Part shown: positions 8,308 to 16,096 of the stretch, in pieces | How the letters are laid out: every line of letters begins with the position of its first letter | Numbering within the stretch: position 1 is the stretch's first letter | Source: Arthrobacter sp. zg-Y1110 | Lineage (GTDB): Bacteria; Actinomycetota; Actinomycetes; Actinomycetales; Micrococcaceae | DNA length: 64,000 bases | NCBI RefSeq assembly: GCF_025244865.1 | Contig: NZ_CP104272.1 | Coordinates: 2,170,001 to 2,234,000 of the forward strand | Reading direction: 5' to 3' | Notes under the pieces: model-generated | What the model saw: only the letters and a program-made list of their open reading frames with translations | What the model was told of the DNA's origin: nothing | Database searches by the model: none | Made by a program: the position numbers and the translations under genes

Positions 8308-9687
8308 CTACTTTCCGAGGAGGGTGCGCGCTTCGGCGACCACGGTGATGGAACCGACCACAAGCACGCCGCCGGAGAGATCGTTGTTCTCCTCGGCCTT
8401 GGCTACGGCCCATTCGAGGGCATTGTCCAGGCCGGCCTCGACCTGGATGTCTTCGTCGGCGAACCCGGCATCCACGGCGTCCTGGACCAGTTCCTCGGCA
8501 GGAATGGCCCGCGGAGAGGCGGACTGGGTCAGGACAACACCGCTGACCAGGTCGCCGAGCTGTTCGCGGAGTTCGCTCAGGATGCCGACGGCGTCCTTCT
8601 CCGCGAGGATGCCGACCACCAGGACGAGCGTGGTGAAGTTGAACGCCTCGCGCAGCGCCTCGGCGGTCGCCTTCGCGCCCGCCGGGTTGTGCGCGGCGTC
8701 GACAACGATGGTGGGTGCGGTCCGCACCACCTCAAGACGGCCGGGCGAGGTGACGGTCAGGAACCCGGTACGCAGCAGTTCGACGTCGAGCTCCTTGGTC
8801 CCGCCGCCGATGAAGGCTTCCAGCGCCGCCACGGCTACTGCGGCGTTTTCGGCCTGGTGGGCGCCGTGCAGGGGAACCTGCAGGTCCTCATAGCGGCCGG
8901 CGAGGCCGTTGATGGTGACCATCTGCCCGCCCACTGCCATCACCCGGGATTCGACGCCGAACTCGACGCCTTCGAACCGGAACGGGACGCCTGCCTCGTG
9001 GGCCTTTTCCAGCAGCACCTGCGCCGCGTCCATGGGCTGGGCGGCGCTGATGAGGAACCCGTCCTCCTTGATGATGCCGGCCTTTTCCCGGGCAATGTCG
9101 GCGACGTCGTCGCCCAGCAGCTCGGTATGGTCCAGGGAAATGGGTGTGACCACGGAAACGGTGCCGTCACCGACGTTGGTGGCATCGGTGATGCCGCCGA
9201 GGCCGACCTCGATGACCGCCACGTCCACCGGTTCGTCCGCGAACACCGCGAACGCCAGGATGGTCACGGCTTCGAAGTACGTCAGCCGGGGCTCGCCCGC
9301 AGCCTCCAGCTCGGCGTCGACAATGTCCAGGTAGGGATGGATCTCGTCCCAGATCCGGACAAACGTTTCATCGCTGACGGGCTCGCCGTCAATGCTGATC
9401 CTCTCGGTGACGCTGGTCAGGTGCGGGCTGGTGTACCGGCCGGTACGCAGCCCGTAGGCCCGCAGCCCGGCTTCGATCATGCGGGCCGTGGACGTCTTGC
9501 CGTTGGTACCGGTGATGTGGATGATCGGGAACGCCTTGTTCGGCTCCCCCAGTACCTCCATTGCCCGGAACAGCGGAGCCATGCGCGGCTCCATCTTGTT
9601 CTCCGGCGCGCGGCTGAGCAGCTCGGCGTAGACGCTCTCCACGGAGAACCCGTCAATGGAACCGGACGGGCGGTCTGCTGAACTCAT
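8308..9687 (-). CDS. folC: Bifunctional folylpolyglutamate synthase / dihydrofolate synthase
   Basis: Adds glutamate to dihydropteroate and then extends the polyglutamate tail of folates, using ATP. 459 aa with the Mur-ligase fold. The ATP-binding loop TGTNGKTSTARM is at residues 59-70, the metal and substrate region is near VIEVGLGGITDATN, and the C-terminal domain carries VVDAAHNPAGAKA. The ATG overlaps the ileS stop by one base (TAATG), a clear translational-coupling junction. It is therefore the second cistron of the T-box-led operon. Confidence 0.96.
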   Translation of the reverse strand: MSSADRPSGSIDGFSVESVYAELLSRAPENKMEPRMAPLFRAMEVLGEPNKAFPIIHITGTNGKTSTARMIEAGLRAYGLRTGRYTSPHLTSVTERISIDGEPVSDETFVRIWDEIHPYLDIVDAELEAAGEPRLTYFEAVTILAFAVFADEPVDVAVIEVGLGGITDATNVGDGTVSVVTPISLDHTELLGDDVADIAREKAGIIKEDGFLISAAQPMDAAQVLLEKAHEAGVPFRFEGVEFGVESRVMAVGGQMVTINGLAGRYEDLQVPLHGAHQAENAAVAVAALEAFIGGGTKELDVELLRTGFLTVTSPGRLEVVRTAPTIVVDAAHNPAGAKATAEALREAFNFTTLVLVVGILAEKDAVGILSELREQLGDLVSGVVLTQSASPRAIPAEELVQDAVDAGFADEDIQVEAGLDNALEWAVAKAEENNDLSGGVLVVGSITVVAEARTLLGK

Positions 9688-12600
9688 TAGATTTTCTCCA
9701 CTGTGACGGTGTATTTCTCGGCGTCGGTGTCGGCGCCGTCGGTGACCAGGTCCCCGGTGATGACCAGGTCATCGGTGAGCGTTTCTGCCTTCACCAGGGC
9801 CACGTTGGCCTGGAGGGCGGCTGCCTCTTCCTCCCCCGTGCTGATGCGGGTGCGGATGCGGTCGCTGATATGCAGGTTCGCGTCGCGGCGGGCCTGCTGG
9901 ACCGCGCGGATGGCGTCGCGGGCGGTGCCTTCGGCGGCCAGTTCCGGGGTGACCTCGGTGTTAAGCACCAGGAAGCCGCCGCCGGGCAGCACGGCAACCG
10001 CCTTGGCGGATTCCCCTTCATCCGATTCGACGACGGTTTCCAGGGTGTATTCCTGCGGCTCCAGGGCGAGGCCGCCGGCGGTGACCGTTCCGGCGTCGTC
10101 CACGGACCAGTCGCCGGACTTGGCGGCCTTGATGGCCGTCTGGACGTTCTTGCCCAGACGCGGTCCGGCTGCGCGCGCATTGACCACGAGCTTCTGGCTG
10201 ATGCCGAATTCGGCCGGGTCGGCGTCGGCGGCCTCCACCAAGCGGACGTTCTTAAGGTTCAGCTCATCCGCGATGATTGCTGCGAACTGTCCGGTCAGGG
10301 ACTGCGCCTCCGGAGCGACGACGGTCATTTCGGACAGCGGCAGGCGCACGCGCAGGTTGGCACCCTTGCGGAGCGAGGAACCGACGGAGGCAATCCGGCG
10401 GGTCGCTTCCATGCGTTCCACCAGTACGGGGTCGCTCGGGAAGAGGTCCGCGTCCGGCCAGTCGGTCAGGTGCACGGAGCGCCCGCCGGTCAGGCCGCGC
10501 CAGATTTCCTCGCCGATCAGCGGCAGCAGCGGAGCTGCCACCCGGCACACGGTCTCCAGGCAGGTGTAGAGCACGTCGAAGGCCTGCGTGTCTTCTTCGA
10601 AGAAGCGCGTACGGCTGCGGCGGATGTACCAGTTGGTCAGCGTGTCCATGTAGGCGCGGAGGATCTCGCAGGCCACGGACACGTCATAGGTGTCCAGCGC
10701 CGTCGCCATGTCCCGCACCAGGTCGCCGGTGGCGGCGAGCAGGTAGCGGTCCAGGGGCTCGGTGGAGTCGTAGCAGGCCTTGGCCTCGTAGCCGTTGCCG
10801 TTGTTGGCGGCGTTGGTGTAGAGGCTGAAGAAGTGCCACACATTCCACAGCGGCAGGATGGCCTGGCGGACGCCGTCGCGGATTCCCTGCTCGGTGACGA
10901 TCAGGTTTCCGCCGCGCAGGATCGGGGAGGCCATCAGGAACCAGCGCATCGCGTCGGAACCGTCGCGGTCCAGCACCTCCGAGACATTCGGATAGTTCTG
11001 CAGCGACTTGGACATTTTCTGCCCGTCGGAGCCCAGGACAATGCCGTGGCTGATGACGTTGCGGAAGGCCGGCCGGTCAAACAGTGCCGTGGCCAGGACA
11101 TGCAGCGTGTAGAACCAGCCGCGGGTCTGGCCGATGTACTCGACAATGAAGTCACCGGGGTTGTGGTTCTCGAACCAGTCGGCGTTCTCGTGCGGGTAGT
11201 GCACCTGGGCGTACGGCATGGACCCGGAGTCGAACCACACATCCAGCACGTCTTCGACGCGGCGCATGGTGGACTGCCCGGTGGGGTCGTCCGGGTTGGG
11301 GCGGGTCAGCTCGTCGATGAACGGGCGGTGCAGGTCCGGCTGGCCTTCTTTGTTCAGCGGCAGCCGGCCGAAGTCGGCTTCCATTTCAGCCAGGGAACCG
11401 TACACGTCGGTGCGGGGGTAGTTGGGATCGTCCGAAACCCAGACCGGGATGGGGCTGCCCCAGTAGCGGTTGCGGCTGATGGACCAGTCACGGGCGTTTT
11501 CCAGCCACTTGCCGAACTGGCCGTCCTTGACGTTCTCGGGGATCCAGTTGATCTGCTGGTTCAGCTCGACCATGCGGTCCTTGATCTTGGTGACCTCCAC
11601 GAACCAGGAGGAGACCGCCTTGTAGATCAGCGGGTTCCGGCAGCGCCAGCAGTGCGGGTAGCTGTGCTCGTAGCTGGCCTGGCGCAGCAGCCGGCCGTCC
11701 GCCTTCAGGACGCGGGTGATCGGCTTGTTGGCGTCGAAGACCTGCAGTCCGGCGATGTCGGCGAGTTCCCCGACGGCGAACATGGGCAGGAACTTGCCGC
11801 CCTCGTCCACGGAGAGGATCACGGGGATGCCGAATTCCTCGCAGACCTTCTGGTCGTCTTCGCCGTAGGCCGGTGCCTGGTGGACGACGCCGGTGCCGTC
11901 GGTGGTGGTGACGTAATCCGCGGTGACGATCTGCCAGGCGTTGGCAGTGCCCCACTTTTCCGTGTCGGTGTAGTAGTTCCACAGCGGTGCGTAGCGCAGC
12001 CCGGCGAGGTCCTTGCCGAGGTGGACGGCGGTGACTGCCGCGCGGGCGGCCTCGGCGTCGTCGTACCCCAGGTCCTTCGCGTAGGAGCCCACGAGGTCCT
12101 CAGCCAGGAGGAAGCGTCCCTCGCCTGCCTGAGTGCCCTTCGGTCCTGCGGGCACGACGGCGTAGCGGACCTCGGGTCCGACGGCGAGGGCCATGTTGGT
12201 GGGCAGGGTCCAGGGGGTGGTGGTCCAGGCGATGGCCTGCACGCCTTCGAGCTCGGCGGAAAGCGCGTTCTCGCCGGCGGTGATGGGGAAGGTGACCGTG
12301 ACCGTCTGGTCCTGGCGCATCTTGTAGACGTCGTCATCCATGCGCAGCTCATGGTTGGACAGCGGCGTCTCGTCCTTCCAGCAGTACGGAAGCACGCGGA
12401 AACCGCTGTAGGTCAGGCCCTTTTCATGCAGGGTCTTGAACGCCCAGATGACCGATTCCATGTACTCGACGTTGAGCGTCTTGTAATCGTTCTCGAAGTC
12501 CACCCAGCGTGCCTGGCGGGTGACGTAGTCCTGCCAGTCGCCGGCGTACTTCATGACCGAGGCGCGGCAGGCATCGTTGAACTTGTCGATGCCCATCTTC

Positions 12601-12986
12601 TCGATCTGGACCTTGTCGCTCATCCCGAGCTGCTTCATGGCCTCGAGTTCGGCGGGCAGGCCGTGGGTGTCCCACCCGAAGCGGCGTTCCACGCGGCGGC
12701 CGCGCTGGGTCTGGTAGCGGGCCACCAGGTCCTTCACGTAGCCGGTGAGCAGGTGGCCGTAGTGCGGCAGGCCGTTGGCGAAGGGCGGGCCGTCGTAGAA
12801 GACGAACTCGTTCTCGCCGTCGTTTCCGGCCGGCCGGGCGTCAATGGATGCCTGGAAGGTGCCGTCCTGGTCCCAGTACTTCAGAACGCGTTCTTCGAGT
12901 TCCGGAAACCGGGGGGAGGAGGGAACGGCAGCAGAAGCTGCGTCGCCGGTGCTGGCTTTGGGGTATACAGAGGGCATATTCGTCAT
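9687..12986 (-). CDS. ileS: Isoleucine--tRNA ligase
   Basis: Charges tRNA-Ile. 1099 aa, the long form found in actinobacteria and similar to eukaryotic cytosolic enzymes (type 2, often less mupirocin-sensitive; inferred from family and length). The class I signature reads [13 protein letters not shown] near residue 72 and [11 protein letters not shown] near 655. The editing domain and a long anticodon-binding C-terminus are present. The start ATG follows AGGATGACGAAT, with the SD-like AGGA nine bases away. An isoleucine T-box lies directly upstream and should control it by tRNA-Ile charging. First gene of ileS-folC-DUF4233-ndk. Confidence 0.97.
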   Translation of the reverse strand: MTNMPSVYPKASTGDAASAAVPSSPRFPELEERVLKYWDQDGTFQASIDARPAGNDGENEFVFYDGPPFANGLPHYGHLLTGYVKDLVARYQTQRGRRVERRFGWDTHGLPAELEAMKQLGMSDKVQIEKMGIDKFNDACRASVMKYAGDWQDYVTRQARWVDFENDYKTLNVEYMESVIWAFKTLHEKGLTYSGFRVLPYCWKDETPLSNHELRMDDDVYKMRQDQTVTVTFPITAGENALSAELEGVQAIAWTTTPWTLPTNMALAVGPEVRYAVVPAGPKGTQAGEGRFLLAEDLVGSYAKDLGYDDAEAARAAVTAVHLGKDLAGLRYAPLWNYYTDTEKWGTANAWQIVTADYVTTTDGTGVVHQAPAYGEDDQKVCEEFGIPVILSVDEGGKFLPMFAVGELADIAGLQVFDANKPITRVLKADGRLLRQASYEHSYPHCWRCRNPLIYKAVSSWFVEVTKIKDRMVELNQQINWIPENVKDGQFGKWLENARDWSISRNRYWGSPIPVWVSDDPNYPRTDVYGSLAEMEADFGRLPLNKEGQPDLHRPFIDELTRPNPDDPTGQSTMRRVEDVLDVWFDSGSMPYAQVHYPHENADWFENHNPGDFIVEYIGQTRGWFYTLHVLATALFDRPAFRNVISHGIVLGSDGQKMSKSLQNYPNVSEVLDRDGSDAMRWFLMASPILRGGNLIVTEQGIRDGVRQAILPLWNVWHFFSLYTNAANNGNGYEAKACYDSTEPLDRYLLAATGDLVRDMATALDTYDVSVACEILRAYMDTLTNWYIRRSRTRFFEEDTQAFDVLYTCLETVCRVAAPLLPLIGEEIWRGLTGGRSVHLTDWPDADLFPSDPVLVERMEATRRIASVGSSLRKGANLRVRLPLSEMTVVAPEAQSLTGQFAAIIADELNLKNVRLVEAADADPAEFGISQKLVVNARAAGPRLGKNVQTAIKAAKSGDWSVDDAGTVTAGGLALEPQEYTLETVVESDEGESAKAVAVLPGGGFLVLNTEVTPELAAEGTARDAIRAVQQARRDANLHISDRIRTRISTGEEEAAALQANVALVKAETLTDDLVITGDLVTDGADTDAEKYTVTVEKI

Positions 12987-13014
12987 CCTGATAGCGGCAA
13001 GTGAATCTGGCTGT

Positions 13015-13258
13015 GGAACAGGATGCGAGGGCGGCCTCTACCGGCCCCGAAAGGCCGGCGGTAACCGCGGTACCACCTCGCTTGCCGCCGTGCGTTCCCG
13101 CTGGTGCTGGGTTCGCGCGGCTGCCGCTCATTGACTGCTGTGACGGGCTTACCCGTCCGGTTCTACTGGGCTGCCCCTATTAACGAGGTAGTTAACGAGG
13201 TAGCTGTTCTTCCGGAAGCTCACCGGTGATGGCCGGGTCAGTGCTGTTCCGGTCAAGT
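13015..13258 (-). promoter_or_regulatory. T-box riboswitch of ileS (specifier ATC)
   Basis: Read on the minus strand, the leader has a short stem I, GACCCGGCC-ATC-ACCGGTGAGC, with the Ile codon ATC at 13230-13228. It continues with GGAAGAACAG and a GACGGG/CCCGTC hairpin, then the conserved T-box core AGGTGGTACCGCGG at 13078-13065, whose UGGU bulge fits an acceptor with discriminator A. The GC-rich arm GCCGGCCTTTCGGGGCCGG follows before the ileS ribosome site. There is no clear T-run, so control of translation initiation, as described for actinobacterial ileS T-boxes, is more likely than termination. Two exact 12-base repeats lie at 13180-13203. Confidence 0.92.
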
Positions 13259-13313
13259 TTAGGCCACGCCCGCGCCGGTTGTCGAAGCACCGTCCCCGGC
13301 GGGGCGTCCGGGA

Positions 13314-14084
13314 CTACCTGCCGGCCTGCAATGCGGTGCGTATGACCTTGTGCTGGGCAGCCTGCGCCAGCGGGCGCAGGACCACCTGGTCCAGGTTAAC
13401 GTGGTGCGGCACATTCAAAGCGAACGCGATGACCTCGGCAACATCTTCCGCCGTCAGCGGCTTTTCGACGCCGGCGTACACCTTGTCCGCGGCCTCCTTG
13501 TCCCCCACCCGGTTCAGGGAAAATTCCTCCGTTTTCACCATGCCGGGCGCAATCTCGATGACACGGACGTTGTGTTCGGCTTCCTCCAGGCGCAGTGTCC
13601 GGGCCAGCATCTCTTCCCCGGACTTCGCCGCACTGTAGCCGGCCCCGCCCTCGTAGGCGGTGAAGGCCGCCGTCGATGTCAGCAGCAGGACCGATCCCCG
13701 GCCGTTCGCCCGCAGCGCGGGCAGGAATGCCTGCGTTGTCCGCAGCGCACCCAGGACATTGACGTCGTACATGCGCTGCCAGTCGCTGATGCTTCCGCTG
13801 GCGACCGGGTCCAGCCCGAAGGCACCGCCGGCGTTGTTTATCAGGGCATCCACTCCCCCGCCGGCCAGCACCTGCTCCGCGAGCCGTGCCACCGAAGCAT
13901 CATCGGTGACGTCCGCTGCGATGGCTTCAGCACCGGTTTCCTCTGCGAGCGCCTCCAGCTTCTCCCGGCGGCGGGCGACGGCGACGACGTCCCAGCCCGA
14001 GGCGCGCAGCGCACGTACCGCCGCTGCCCCGATCCCTGAACTTGCTCCGGTAACAACGGCCCGCTTCGGTGTGATCTCAGTCAT
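13314..14084 (-). CDS. SDR family NAD(P)-dependent oxidoreductase
   Basis: Classical short-chain dehydrogenase of 256 aa. The cofactor motif is TGASSGIG near residue 13, NNAG follows near 88, and the catalytic set is Ser in LLLTSTAAF with YSAAK (Tyr and Lys). An Arg after VVAVARRREK suggests NADP preference. It resembles the YdfG / serine 3-dehydrogenase group, but the substrate is unknown. It lies upstream of the ileS T-box on the same strand with 55 bases between them, and is probably a separate unit. Confidence 0.88.
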   Translation of the reverse strand: MTEITPKRAVVTGASSGIGAAAVRALRASGWDVVAVARRREKLEALAEETGAEAIAADVTDDASVARLAEQVLAGGGVDALINNAGGAFGLDPVASGSISDWQRMYDVNVLGALRTTQAFLPALRANGRGSVLLLTSTAAFTAYEGGAGYSAAKSGEEMLARTLRLEEAEHNVRVIEIAPGMVKTEEFSLNRVGDKEAADKVYAGVEKPLTAEDVAEVIAFALNVPHHVNLDQVVLRPLAQAAQHKVIRTALQAGR

Positions 14085-14181
14085 GGGACCACTTTAGCCA
14101 GCGTTTGGTTCCGTCCCGGTTTTTCGGCACGGGGCAGCCGGGCTTTGTTACGACGGTCGATGTTGCGGCCGCTGCTCTCTT

Positions 14182-14260
14182 TCTGCGGCTGCAGTCGTCG
14201 CACACTGAGGCTCCACATGTCCCGCGTCTTTTTCACCAGGTCCACTAATTCCTCCGGCCG
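14182..14260 (-). repeat. Degenerate duplicate of the AbiEi/DUF559 gene 3' end
   Basis: A 79-base stretch closely matches 14271-14349, the last 26 or so codons of the neighbouring gene, at an offset of 89 bases. The read-out MWSLSVRRLQ parallels MWSLRVRRLQ of the intact copy. It lies downstream of the stop codon and is not needed for the intact gene, so it is a relic of a local duplication or of a second copy. Confidence 0.8.
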
Positions 14261-14267
14261 CTTTCCC

Positions 14268-15119
14268 TTACTGCTGCTGCAGCCGTCGCACACGGAGGCT
14301 CCACATGTCCCGCGTCTTTTTCACCAGATCCACAAACTCTTCCGGCCGGTGCAGGACAAGTTCCGCGGTGATCCGCAGCGTGATCCACCCGCCCGCTGCC
14401 GACGCGTTCCAGCGTCGTCGGTCCGCGCGGTAGTGCTCCCGGCTGCTGTGGAACGCGAACCCGTCGATCTCGATGATCAGCCACCCGTCAACAAGCAGAT
14501 CCACCCGTCCGAGACCGGGCAAGGCCACCTCTGTCTCAACCCGCAGTCCGGCGTTCAGCAAGTGGAACCGCGCGCAGACCTCCAGTGGTGATGCCGTGGT
14601 GCGCCGAACGGTCCCCAACAGGGCCCGGACCTGCCAGTCCTGCTGCCCGGAGAATTCCTTCTGCAGGTTCTGCAGTCCCACGGCACCCGTTACGACTGCG
14701 GATTCCGCCATCACCAGTGCGTCCAGCCGGGGAAGGCAGCGGAAGGCATCCCGGAGGATCTGCCGGGGCGGCGCTATCAGCCGGTGTGCCGACCGCTCTC
14801 CCCGGTGGAGGACCGTGCCGGGTATTGTTCGGGCCGCGTCGCACCGGACATGTACCGTTTCGGATGGGGTCAGCAACCACCAGCCAAGAATGCCTGCCGC
14901 CGAGATGCATGTCAGCGAGGACTGGTTGCGTGCGGCATGGACCAACCGGGCGTCTGCCTGGGGCAGCGCAAACGTTCCGCGGGCTACGCGCCGGACGATC
15001 CCGGTGCGCAGGGCCTGATCGATCGTCCGCCGCGGGAACCCGTTGGCGGTCAACGTCCCGTAGCTTGCTACTCCGTAACGTGTGAGCAGGAATGCCTCCA
15101 GTTGCTGCATCCCCCACAT
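14268..15119 (-). CDS. AbiEi-like winged-helix / DUF559 (PD-(D/E)XK-like) protein
   Basis: 283 aa. The N-terminal 50 residues (MQQLEAFLLTRYGVASYGTLTANGF) resemble the DNA-binding N-terminus of AbiEi-type antitoxins. The C-terminal 100 residues carry a DUF559/Vsr-like endonuclease fold with RVDLLVDGWLIIEIDGFAFH and ADRRRWNA. Such proteins are common in Micrococcaceae, often in several copies; their role is not established, with defence or regulation both possible. No AbiEii toxin gene is next to it. The start at 15119 has GGAG 10 bases upstream; the ATG at 15110 is an alternative. Its 3' end is partly duplicated downstream. Confidence 0.7.
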   Translation of the reverse strand: MWGMQQLEAFLLTRYGVASYGTLTANGFPRRTIDQALRTGIVRRVARGTFALPQADARLVHAARNQSSLTCISAAGILGWWLLTPSETVHVRCDAARTIPGTVLHRGERSAHRLIAPPRQILRDAFRCLPRLDALVMAESAVVTGAVGLQNLQKEFSGQQDWQVRALLGTVRRTTASPLEVCARFHLLNAGLRVETEVALPGLGRVDLLVDGWLIIEIDGFAFHSSREHYRADRRRWNASAAGGWITLRITAELVLHRPEEFVDLVKKTRDMWSLRVRRLQQQ

Positions 15120-15229
15120 AGTGGAGTGTCTCCGGCCGATTGTTGCTCTTCCGGGCTGCGGGGTGGAGTGCATCAGGCCGCCCGGTGCGGTTCGGGCCCC
15201 TGTGGAGGGATAAAAGCCGCTGCTGCCCG

Positions 15230-15632
15230 CACAGGGTCCCACGACCTGGGGCTGCCGGTACCTGCTGAAGCCCCACCCGCACCAACAGCACCACCCAGTG
15301 GGACGCTGTGCTCGCTGACGGACCCAACCCGCACAGGGTCCCACGACCTGGGGCTCCTGGTATCTCCTGAAGCCCCACCAGCACCAACAGCACCACCCAG
15401 TGGGACGCCGTGCTGCCAGGGAGCCGATCCCGAACGGCATCCCACGATCTGGGGCTCCTGATACCTGCTGAGGCCCCACCCGCACCAACAGCACCACCCA
15501 GTGGGACGCTGTGCTCGCTGACGGACCCAACCCGCACAGGGCCCCACGACCGGGGGCTGCTGATACCTGCTGAGGCCCCACCCGCACCAACAGCACCACC
15601 CGATGGGACGCTGTGCTCGCAGGGGCCCCAGC
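15230..15632. repeat. Four tandem 102-bp repeats with nested inverted arms
   Basis: Four units begin near 15230, 15332, 15434 and 15535, with successive spacings of 102, 101 and 102 bases. Each has an inner inverted pair TGGGGCT...AGCCCCA (15247-15253 and 15269-15275 in unit 1), and at least units 1 and 2 an outer pair GTCCCAC...GTGGGAC. In units 3 and 4 the inner stem is kept with one G-T change. The 101-base step breaks any common reading frame, so the block is not a coding repeat. It fills most of the gap 15120-15725. Confidence 0.9.
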
Positions 15633-15725
15633 CACCCCGCACGAGCGCAGGGCCAAGCTGTAGGCTCTCGGTACGCCACCCCCGCTGGCTGCCCCGTCCC
15701 TCCGCGGCCCGAACAGGACCTATCC

Positions 15726-16049
15726 ATGCCTCTTGTCACCAGATTCCTCGCCGGAGTACTCCTCGCCAACGCAGTCCCGCACGGGGTCAGCGCCGTCCAG
15801 GGTCGAAAATTCCCCACGCCGTTTGCCAATCCGCCCGGCGTCGGACTCTCGGGCCCCCTGGCCAACGCCGTATGGAGCGCCCTGAACGCAGCGGGCGGCG
15901 TCGCCCTTCTGGGCCGGACCCCGGCCGGTCCACGTGAACGCGTCTCGCTGCTCACCGGAGCAGTGGCCATGACCTTCTTCCTGGCCCATTACTTCGGCAA
16001 GTCACCGCAGGACGGGAAGCAGGCGGGAACACCCGGGACAGTCCGGTAA
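15726..16049 (+). CDS. Small hypothetical membrane protein
   Basis: 107 aa with probable membrane helices at residues 3-18 and around 45-60 and 75-92 (LLTGAVAMTFFLAHYFG). I do not recognise a family with confidence. The codon bias matches the neighbours, and a weak AGGA lies 6 bases before the ATG. It is followed 47 bases later by valS on the same strand, but no functional link is evident. Confidence 0.6.
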   Translation: MPLVTRFLAGVLLANAVPHGVSAVQGRKFPTPFANPPGVGLSGPLANAVWSALNAAGGVALLGRTPAGPRERVSLLTGAVAMTFFLAHYFGKSPQDGKQAGTPGTVR

Positions 16050-16096
16050 ACCCGGCAGTGCCTCAGACCATAGGCCTGCATGGAAGAATGGAAACC

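Noticed and set aside
9870..13004. A 1044-aa open frame on the plus strand opposite ileS
   Set aside because: It is the antisense shadow of a GC-rich gene; its translation is Val/Gly/Arg-rich without domain signatures, and ileS on the other strand is certain.
15120..15970. Open frames running through the 102-bp repeats, including an N-terminal extension of the AbiEi/DUF559-type gene
   Set aside because: The 101-base step shifts frame between units, and the recognisable protein starts at 15119 or 15110.
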